Below are positions 1 to 6,958 of a stretch of DNA of 8,610 nucleotides, piece by piece. Every line of letters starts with the position of its first letter. Position 1 is the stretch's first letter. Source of the DNA: Aalborgiella sp043740415 (GTDB taxonomy: Bacteria; Pseudomonadota; Gammaproteobacteria; Burkholderiales; Burkholderiaceae_C); contig JAYUCJ010000162.1 in the NCBI GenBank assembly GCA_043740415.1, forward strand, positions 1 through 8,610, in the 5' to 3' direction. Made by a program: the position numbers and the translations under genes. The notes below the pieces were generated by a model. That model was not told the DNA's origin, ran no database searches, and saw only the letters and a list, made by a program, of their open reading frames with translations.

Positions 1-2576
1 CTCGCGGGGTCGGCAAAAACGAGTCTGTCCCGCGTGGCGCGGTCGATGACGAAAGCTTCGTTCAAACCGGTTTTGATGCCGTACAACGGCGAACCGACGG
101 CTTGCTTCAAGCTGGGGTGGCCGTGGGTTAACTTGTTGCGCAAGGCGGAGGCTTCGTTGCCTTCTAGCTGCCACTCAGACGCCGCCCCTGCTTCTGTGCC
201 TTCGCCCCCTGAAAGCTGTGTCAAATTCAGGGTTTGCTTGGCTGTCTCAAAGGTGGCGGCCAAGTCTGGCACGGCGGCGCTGAGCTGCAAGAAGCTGGCG
301 GGCACGGCATCATCCGCCGCGATTTTTTGCAGCACCACAATGGCGGGATAGGTGGTGACGCCCTCAAAAACCTGCCAGTCGCCAAAGTCAACCAGCGTCT
401 CAATCTGCCCCTGCTGGCGCAAGAGCCGGCGCAGCGGCTCACCCGAGCTGGTTTTGAAGAAGCTGCTGCTGGAGATGTAACCCAGTCGCCCGCCGGTGCG
501 CAGCAGCTTGTTCAGCCCCAGCTCGTAAAAGTACACATATAAATCCGCCACGCCATGGTAGGCGCGGTAGTGCTGCTGCAAATACGGTTTCAGGTTGGTG
601 AACAGCTCTTGGCGCACGTAGGGCGGGTTGCCCAAGATGACGTCGAAGCCTCCATCTCCGTTCGCCCTGAGCTTGTCGAAGGGTTGCAGGGCTTCGACAG
701 GCTCAGCCCGAACGGCGCTCTCTTTTACCGTCGAATTTATCCCCTCATTTTGACCTACAGCCGGTATATTTATTGCCTGAGGTGCTTCTTTATTTATAGC
801 AAAAATAGCTGGGTAGCTGGCCTGCCAGTCAAACGCCAGCGGGTCCAGCGCTTTGTCGGCAACCAAGCTGTTGCCTTGGTAAAAGTTGGCTTCCAACCCC
901 GCTAGTTTATGGTCGCGCTCGGCGGTTTTGAGCCAGAGGGACAGCTTGGTGATTTCGATGCTCTCAGCGTTGATATCAACGCCAAAGAGGTTGTTTTTCA
1001 GAATGGTGTGGCTGATGTCGATATTCAGCACACTGGCAGGGTCAAGCTCACGAATCTTGTAATTGAGCTGAATGTAAAACTCTTTCAACACGTCAAACGC
1101 AGCCACCAAAAATGCGCCCGAGCCGCAAGCGGGGTCACACACGCGCAGGGTGGTCAAGCTGGCTTCCCAGGCTTTCCAAAACCAGTATTCGGTCATATTG
1201 GTGGCAATTGTGGACTTGGGAGCGCCTGCTTTTTCGTCTTTGCTGGGTTTGCGCCAAGCCTCAGCATTCCCTGCACCCGTGCGAAATTCGGCGTAGATAG
1301 CGGCAAATCGCTCCGTGATGACAGGTCTTAACGTTTTTTCGACGATGAAGCGGGTGATGTGGTCTGGCGTGTAGACCACGCCGTCGCGTTTGCGTTTGCC
1401 GGCTACACCAGATGCAGCGCTGCCTTTTTTGGGGCTGGACAGCGTAACTTTGTCGGCGCTGAGTTTGAAATTATCAATATTGCCCAGACTGGCAATGTGC
1501 TCTAAATCACTGATGCTTTGCTCAAATATGCGCCCCAGCACGGTGACGCTGACCTCTTGCTCGTAATCGTAACCAGCCAGCACGCTGAATTTTTCGACCA
1601 GTTTGTCGCTGACTTTGAGACTATCTAAAGCATCGTCTGGTGCAAACAGCCCACCGTTGTAAGGGGGGATTTTGAGGTAGGGGTTACCCACATCCACTGC
1701 TTTGAACAGCCCAAGAAAATTTTTCCACTTGGGCTGCGGGTTGTAAACGTCCACGCTTTTAACGGCTTGCACGATAGAACCTGAGGGCATCAAACCACGG
1801 CTTTCGGCAAAAGCGATGAAAAGCAAGCGGTCGATCAGCTTTTGGGCATGACGCACCAAGTCGTCAAAGACAATCGCGGGGTTTTGGTTGTGCAAGCCCA
1901 GAATGAGGTCTTGGCGCAGGGTTTTGTAGTCAGCGTACAGGTCTTCGGTGACCTCGCGCTCTTGCACGGCATTGTCTTTGAGCAGCTTTTGCGTGTTGCC
2001 GCTGGTGAGGTTGTGTGCCCCAAGCAGTCCCACAAAATTGGCGTAGTGCTGCGGGTCGAGCAAGTCTGCGGTGTGCCAGCATTCATACGCGGCACGGCCG
2101 TAGCCCAAAGCGTAGAGACGGATTTCGTTGCAGTTGCTGACCAGTACAAACTGACTGCCGGGCAGGTCGTTGGCGTATTCCCACGCTTGCTGGACCGGGC
2201 TTTTGAGCCGCGTGGGCATCAAAGCGTCCAGATTGCCTGTTTTTGGGCCTTTCAACTCAAAAGGCGCAATCACCAGCTTGATGTCGTGGCTGAAGGTGCC
2301 CAAAGCGGCGTCTACTTTGCCGTTGGCAGCGCGGGTTTCGTGGTCAATCGACCACACAGCGCCGCCCGTTTGCTTGTAGCCCAAGATATCGCCAAAGAAT
2401 CGCGCTAAAAACGCGGGGCGAATAGACTCTTCTTTTTGCTTAGCCAAACCACCCTTCATCTCGCCGTGCCATTCCGCAATCAACGCACGGTGTGCATCAG
2501 GCAGGGGCTGCGCGACAAAGCGGCTTTTCAGCAGCTTGGGGCTAAACAGGGGTTGGGCAAAAAGGTCGCGGGGCAT
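1..2576 (-). CDS. Eco57I-like type IIG restriction-modification protein / N6-adenine DNA methylase (partial, C-terminus beyond left edge)
   Basis: Codon-by-codon reading from the ATG at 2576 gives 858 residues with no stop, running off position 1. A TAA lies in frame four codons upstream of this ATG, so this is the first possible ATG; no Shine-Dalgarno sequence precedes it. Order of parts: a PD-(D/E)xK-like signature (D89, then E107-L-K109); methylase motif X-like GVVYTP (399-404); motif I DPACGSGAFL (481-490), which binds S-adenosylmethionine; FGVDIN with acidic residues (531-538); GNSL (568-571); catalytic motif IV NPPY (650-653), diagnostic of amino-group adenine methylation; and GIKTGLNEAFVID from residue 833, typical of the start of the TaqI-like recognition domain. 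Family members usually exceed 1,000 residues, so a few hundred are probably missing. Single-chain proteins of this kind methylate and cut the same site without a separate subunit. An expansion at about 594-641, built from two repeats, is unusual. Cleavage activity and target site cannot be read from sequence alone. Confidence 0.93.
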   Translation of the reverse strand, partial: MPRDLFAQPLFSPKLLKSRFVAQPLPDAHRALIAEWHGEMKGGLAKQKEESIRPAFLARFFGDILGYKQTGGAVWSIDHETRAANGKVDAALGTFSHDIKLVIAPFELKGPKTGNLDALMPTRLKSPVQQAWEYANDLPGSQFVLVSNCNEIRLYALGYGRAAYECWHTADLLDPQHYANFVGLLGAHNLTSGNTQKLLKDNAVQEREVTEDLYADYKTLRQDLILGLHNQNPAIVFDDLVRHAQKLIDRLLFIAFAESRGLMPSGSIVQAVKSVDVYNPQPKWKNFLGLFKAVDVGNPYLKIPPYNGGLFAPDDALDSLKVSDKLVEKFSVLAGYDYEQEVSVTVLGRIFEQSISDLEHIASLGNIDNFKLSADKVTLSSPKKGSAASGVAGKRKRDGVVYTPDHITRFIVEKTLRPVITERFAAIYAEFRTGAGNAEAWRKPSKDEKAGAPKSTIATNMTEYWFWKAWEASLTTLRVCDPACGSGAFLVAAFDVLKEFYIQLNYKIRELDPASVLNIDISHTILKNNLFGVDINAESIEITKLSLWLKTAERDHKLAGLEANFYQGNSLVADKALDPLAFDWQASYPAIFAINKEAPQAINIPAVGQNEGINSTVKESAVRAEPVEALQPFDKLRANGDGGFDVILGNPPYVRQELFTNLKPYLQQHYRAYHGVADLYVYFYELGLNKLLRTGGRLGYISSSSFFKTSSGEPLRRLLRQQGQIETLVDFGDWQVFEGVTTYPAIVVLQKIAADDAVPASFLQLSAAVPDLAATFETAKQTLNLTQLSGGEGTEAGAASEWQLEGNEASALRNKLTHGHPSLKQAVGSPLYGIKTGLNEAFVIDRATRDRLVFADPA
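658..715. repeat. REP-like palindromic element inside the methylase gene
   Basis: Two 25-base arms (658-682 and 691-715) are inverted repeats with four mismatches by hand alignment, separated by an 8-base loop. The arms contain the CCTGAGCTTGTCGAAG / CTTCGACAGGCTCAG core of a palindromic repeat that is widespread in proteobacterial genomes. The element lies wholly in the methylase frame and encodes approximately residues 621-640, including VRAEPVEALQPFDKLRANG, which is the usual translation of this element when it falls in a gene. It ends ten residues before the NPPY motif. As RNA or single-stranded DNA it should fold into a long hairpin. Confidence 0.85.
750..799 (-). repeat. Dispersed AT-rich repeat, copy A, read in frame within the methylase gene
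   Basis: Read on the minus strand, this segment aligns without gaps to 4866-4915 on the plus strand, about 37 of 50 bases identical by hand count, including the 12-base run AGGCAATAAATA. It encodes residues about 594-609 (INKEAPQAINIPAVGQ), a stretch with no counterpart I recognise in Eco57I-like methylases. It sits 34 bases from the REP-like palindrome, so two unrelated short elements lie almost side by side in the same loop of the protein. True element ends cannot be set from two diverged copies. Confidence 0.65.
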
Positions 2577-2606
2577 GGGGAGTGATTATCAACGAAAGCC
2601 CATGCA

Positions 2607-2619
2607 CTATAGCCGTGTG

Positions 2620-2625
<6 letters not shown>
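2607..2625. repeat. Small perfect inverted repeat overlapping the radA stop codon
   Basis: CTATAGC (2607-2613) and GCTATAG (2619-2625) form a perfect 7-base stem with a 5-base loop. The radA stop codon (2620-2622) lies in one arm, and the methylase start is 31 bases further downstream on the minus strand. There is no T-run after the stem on either strand, so this is not a standard intrinsic terminator. It may be a weak attenuator or processing site, a fragment of a dispersed repeat, or chance. Confidence 0.4.
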
Positions 2626-4002
<1,377 letters not shown>

Positions 4003-4021
4003 AGCTTATATAGTAAGACAT

Positions 4022-4050
4022 TTAACTGTACAAATGAACAGTTTTATAAA
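4022..4050 (+). promoter_or_regulatory. Candidate sigma-70 promoter for the aldolase-family gene
   Basis: TTAACT (4022-4027) as a -35 box and TATAAA (4045-4050) as a -10 box are 17 bases apart, giving a predicted transcript start near 4057 and a leader of about 30 bases. The LexA-type box fills the spacer, so a bound repressor would block it. A competing candidate is TTAACA (4052-4057) with TCTAAT (4074-4079), 16-base spacer, which would start transcription almost at the ATG at 4087 and give a leaderless mRNA. The region is so AT-rich that chance matches are likely. Confidence 0.35.
4026..4041. promoter_or_regulatory. LexA-type SOS operator between radA and the aldolase-family gene
   Basis: CTGTACAAATGAACAG matches CTGT-N8-ACAG exactly, with six A/T among the eight central bases. 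The outer palindrome extends one base on each side (AACTGT...ACAGTT). This is the LexA site form of Escherichia coli, also used in betaproteobacteria. It lies 24 bases upstream of the radA ATG (4002) and 45 bases upstream of the ATG at 4087, a position that could repress either gene. RadA's repair role makes SOS control of radA the more natural reading. Binding is inferred from sequence only. Confidence 0.6.
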
Positions 4051-4086
4051 TTTAACAACTTTAATTTTTTTGCTCTAATACCATCT

Positions 4087-4854
4087 ATGAAATCTTCCAT
4101 GCACTCTGACGAATGGCAAGCCCGCCTTGAACTGGCCGCCTGCTACCGCATTTTCGCCATGCTCGGCTGGACCGAGATGATCTACAACCACATCACCCTG
4201 CGTTTGCCGGATTCGGTAACTGCATCAGGGGAGAAAAGTGAAAAGCAGTTTCTCATCAACCCCTTTGGATTGCATTACAGCGAAGTGACGGCGAGCAACC
4301 TGGTCAAAATCGACATTCACGGCACGATTTTGGATGCTTCAGCCTATCCGGTGAACCCCGCCGGTTTTACCGTGCATGCCGCTATTCACGACAGCTTGCC
4401 AGAGGCGCACTGCATCATGCACACCCACACCACGGCGGGCGTGGCGGTGGCGTGTTCGGCGGCCGGTTTATTGCAAAACAACTTTTACTCCGCCCAACTG
4501 CACGACATGGTGGCCTACCATGACTTTGAAGGCATCACCATCCATGCCGACGAAGCACCGCGATTGCTGAAAAACATCGGCAGCAAGCCAGCCGTGATTT
4601 TGCGCAACCACGGCCTGCTGGCCTGGGGTGCCACGCTGCCGCAAACCTTTGTGACGCTGTGGACGCTGCAACGCGCCTGTGAAATCCAGCTGGCGACGCT
4701 GAGCATGGGTGCGGCCATTCCTGTTGCGGCATCGGTCGCGGCCAAATGCACCCACGACTCGCTGCAGTTTGACGCCAAATTTGGCGCTGGCCGCGATGTG
4801 TTTGAAGCCATGCAGCGGCTGGTGGACAAGACGGATGACAGCTACAAGCAGTGA
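4087..4854 (+). CDS. Class II aldolase/adducin family protein
   Basis: A complete 255-residue protein from the ATG at 4087. The frame is open back to 3778, but that extension runs antisense through radA and reads as low-complexity shadow; the family N-terminus resembles MKSSMHSDEWQARLELAACY, so 4087 is preferred. No Shine-Dalgarno sequence precedes it. Metal-binding histidines typical of the fold are visible: H112 and H114 in IMHTHT and H175 in LRNHGLLAWG. In fuculose-phosphate aldolase a glutamate four residues before a conserved His is the catalytic acid/base; here the equivalent position is G93 (PAGFTVH), so retro-aldol activity is doubtful. Many bacterial adducin-like members share this NPAGF pattern and their substrates are unknown. 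The protein is probably cytosolic and metal-dependent. It is followed 99 bases later by a PanE-family reductase on the same strand, which may share its transcript. The specific reaction cannot be assigned. Confidence 0.88.
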   Translation: MKSSMHSDEWQARLELAACYRIFAMLGWTEMIYNHITLRLPDSVTASGEKSEKQFLINPFGLHYSEVTASNLVKIDIHGTILDASAYPVNPAGFTVHAAIHDSLPEAHCIMHTHTTAGVAVACSAAGLLQNNFYSAQLHDMVAYHDFEGITIHADEAPRLLKNIGSKPAVILRNHGLLAWGATLPQTFVTLWTLQRACEIQLATLSMGAAIPVAASVAAKCTHDSLQFDAKFGAGRDVFEAMQRLVDKTDDSYKQ

Positions 4855-4865
4855 GTCACAAAATA

Positions 4866-4915
4866 CTATAAATTCAATAGCAGTTTAGGCAATAAATACG
4901 CCGACTAGATGTCAA
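4866..4915 (+). repeat. Dispersed AT-rich repeat, copy B, intergenic
   Basis: This segment aligns without gaps to the reverse complement of 750-799 (about 37 of 50 identical by hand), with a shared 12-base AGGCAATAAATA core and a shared CTATAAAT left end. It fills half of the 99-base gap between the aldolase-family gene and the PanE-family gene. Nothing in it looks like a terminator, as no strong GC stem with a T-run is present. It could be a relic of a short non-autonomous element; its ends are uncertain. Confidence 0.65.
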
Positions 4916-4953
4916 TTTAGCCATTAAAAATCAATTTCACTTCTATTTAAAAC

Positions 4954-5940
4954 ATGATTTACAACAAAGTGTGCATCGTAGGCGCTGGCGCCATTGGCGG
5001 CTGGCTGGGGGCGGGTTTGGCGCGGACGGGTTGTGCCGTCAGCTTTCTGGCGCGGGGTGCCACACTGGCTGCTTTGCAAACGCAGGGGTTGAAGCTGCAA
5101 TCCAGTGGGCAAACCGAGCAAACCCACGCCGTGCAAGCCAGCCACAGCGCCGCCGAACTGGGCGTGCAAGACCTGGTCATCATCGCCGTCAAAGCGCCGG
5201 CACTGCGCGAGGTGGCGCAGCAGATCGCCCCTTTGCTGGGCAAAGACACTGTGGTGTTGACCGCGATGAACGGCGTGCCGTGGTGGTTTTTGCAGGCGTT
5301 TGGCGGCAGCTTCGCGGACCAGGCCCTCAGCAGCGTCGATGCCACAGGTGACATTGCCGCCGCCATCCCCGCAGCCCGCATCATCGGCGGCGTGGTGCAT
5401 GCCAGCTGCTCGGTGACCAGTCCGGGCGTGGTTCGCCACGCGTTTGGCAACAAAATCATCGTGGGTGAACCGTCGGGGCAACTCACACCACGTGTTACCG
5501 CCTTGGCAGCTCTGCTTGAAAAAGCCGGTTTTGAAGCCCCGATCGCCGAGCAAATCCAGCGCGACATTTGGTTCAAGCTGTGGGGCAACATGACCATGAA
5601 CCCTGTCAGCGCCATCACCGGAGCCACATCCAGCCAGGTGCTGGATGATGATCTGGTGCGTGGGTTCTGCTCCAGCGTGATGCTTGAAGCCAAAGAAATA
5701 GGATCGCGTTTGGGCATCCCCATAGCCCAACAACCCGAAGACCGCCATGCCGTAACCCACAAGCTGGGCAGCTTCAAAACCTCCATGTTGCAAGACGTGG
5801 AAGCGGGTAAAGCGGTGGAGCTGGATGCCCTGGTGGGCGCGGTGAAAGAGCTGGGACAGCTCACCGATGTGGCGACGCCCTACACCGACGCCCTGCTCGG
5901 CCTCGCACGCCTGCACGCGCGGGTGCGTGGCTTGTATTGA
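4954..5940 (+). CDS. 2-dehydropantoate 2-reductase (PanE/ApbA) family protein
   Basis: A complete 328-residue protein. PanE reduces 2-dehydropantoate to pantoate with NADPH in pantothenate/CoA synthesis. Visible features: the N-terminal Rossmann dinucleotide motif VGAGAIGG (9-16); N106 in TAMNGVPWW; the likely catalytic lysine K208 in WFKLWGN, with N216 just after; and the substrate-site pair S277 and E289 (TSMLQDVEAGKAVELD), spaced 12 residues apart as in Escherichia coli PanE. It is somewhat longer than E. coli PanE (303 residues). The NGVPWW form is shared by a sub-group whose members often occur as paralogues outside pantothenate loci, so a different 2-keto acid substrate is possible and I give no gene symbol. 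The ATG at 4954 starts just before the Rossmann strand and has no visible Shine-Dalgarno. Possible co-transcription with the aldolase-family gene. The 3' end converges on gshB with a 6-base gap. Confidence 0.92.
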   Translation: MIYNKVCIVGAGAIGGWLGAGLARTGCAVSFLARGATLAALQTQGLKLQSSGQTEQTHAVQASHSAAELGVQDLVIIAVKAPALREVAQQIAPLLGKDTVVLTAMNGVPWWFLQAFGGSFADQALSSVDATGDIAAAIPAARIIGGVVHASCSVTSPGVVRHAFGNKIIVGEPSGQLTPRVTALAALLEKAGFEAPIAEQIQRDIWFKLWGNMTMNPVSAITGATSSQVLDDDLVRGFCSSVMLEAKEIGSRLGIPIAQQPEDRHAVTHKLGSFKTSMLQDVEAGKAVELDALVGAVKELGQLTDVATPYTDALLGLARLHARVRGLY

Positions 5941-5946
5941 AGATTG

Positions 5947-6909
5947 TTAAGCGGCAGCCTGCGCTTGCTCTAAAGCCGTGATAAACAACGCGGCCACATC
6001 GCAGCCGGTTTGGTCAAAAATTTCCTGAAAGCAGGTTGGGCTGGTGACGTTGATCTCGGTGAGCGAGTCGCCGATCACGTCCAACCCCACCAAGAGCAAA
6101 CCGCGGCTGGCCAAAATCGGACCCAGTGCGTTGGCAATCTCGTCATCGCGCTCACTCAGCGGCTGCGCCACGCCGATGCCGCCGACGGCCAAGTTGCCGC
6201 GGACTTCATTGCCCTGTGGAATACGCGCCAGGCTGAAGGGCACAGGTTTGCCGGCAATCACCAAAATACGCTTGTCGCCTTCAGATATGGCGGGCAGAAA
6301 CTTTTGCACCATCACCGTTTCAGCGCCGTCTTTGTTCAGGGTTTCAATGATGCCGCCTAAATTCAAGCCATTGGCCTGGACGCGGAAGATGCCGGCGCCG
6401 CCCATGCCGTCCAGTGGTTTCAAGATGATGTCCTGATGCTCGGCATGGAAGCGTTTGATGTCAGCCGCATCGCGCGTCACCAGCGTCGGGCCGATGAATT
6501 GTGGAAACTCCAAGATCGCCAGTTTTTCAGGGTGATCGCGCAACGCGCGGGGCTTGTTGAAAACTTTGGCACCTTCGCGCTCGGCTTGCTCTAGCAAATG
6601 GGTGGCGTAGAAAAACTCCGAATCAAACGGCGGGTCTTTGCGCATGATCACGGCGTCAAAGTCTTTCAGAGCTTGATGCTGTTTGTGGGCGTGCTGCTGC
6701 GTAGATTTAAACCAGACATCCGCGTCACCAGTCAGGGTGATGTCATGCACCGCCGCCGTGACCACGCCGCCACGCTGCCACATGATGTCTTTGGGCTCGC
6801 AGCTGGACAGCGTATGGCCGCGCAGCTGCGCCTCGCGCATCATGGCAAAGGTGGTGTCCTTGTAGATTTTGAAAGAGACGAGCGGGTCGGCGATGAAAAG
6901 GATATGCAT
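5947..6909 (-). CDS. gshB: Glutathione synthetase
   Basis: A complete 320-residue protein, near the usual GshB length. It joins gamma-glutamylcysteine and glycine using ATP, the second step of glutathione synthesis, in the cytosol. The N-terminus MHILFIADPL is the family's normal start. Motifs: MRKDPPFD (89-96); NKPRALRDHPEKL (118-130); the ATP-grasp glycine-rich loop KPLDGMGGAGIFR (164-176); PQGNEVRGNLAVGG (231-244), part of the nucleotide/substrate site; and metal-binding acidic residues D277, E285 and N287 in LDVIGDSLTEINVTSP. No Shine-Dalgarno is seen before the ATG. kup lies 49 bases upstream on the same strand, so the two may share a transcript. The partner gene gshA is not in the window. 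The stop is six bases from the stop of the convergent PanE-family gene, with no terminator between them. Confidence 0.98.
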   Translation of the reverse strand: MHILFIADPLVSFKIYKDTTFAMMREAQLRGHTLSSCEPKDIMWQRGGVVTAAVHDITLTGDADVWFKSTQQHAHKQHQALKDFDAVIMRKDPPFDSEFFYATHLLEQAEREGAKVFNKPRALRDHPEKLAILEFPQFIGPTLVTRDAADIKRFHAEHQDIILKPLDGMGGAGIFRVQANGLNLGGIIETLNKDGAETVMVQKFLPAISEGDKRILVIAGKPVPFSLARIPQGNEVRGNLAVGGIGVAQPLSERDDEIANALGPILASRGLLLVGLDVIGDSLTEINVTSPTCFQEIFDQTGCDVAALFITALEQAQAAA

Positions 6910-6958
6910 GGTGGGATGATACGGCGAATGCTTTAAATTTCGACTTTAAAACTCGATT

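Noticed and set aside
621..810. Frameshift or pseudogene in the methylase caused by the inserted repeats
   Set aside because: Codon-by-codon reading from 2576 to 3 shows no stop or frame change. Motifs I and IV and the recognition segment are all in one frame.
1842..2408. Plus-strand open frame of 188 codons, and the other plus-strand frames between 34 and 2408
   Set aside because: All are shadows of the continuous minus-strand methylase frame, which carries all the recognisable motifs.
4924..5916. Long minus-strand open frame (330 codons) opposite the PanE-family gene
   Set aside because: It is antisense to a clear Rossmann-fold enzyme, is rich in His/Gln/Gly runs and shows no family motif. 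Another minus frame at 4959-5864 is also open, as expected from GC-rich codon structure.
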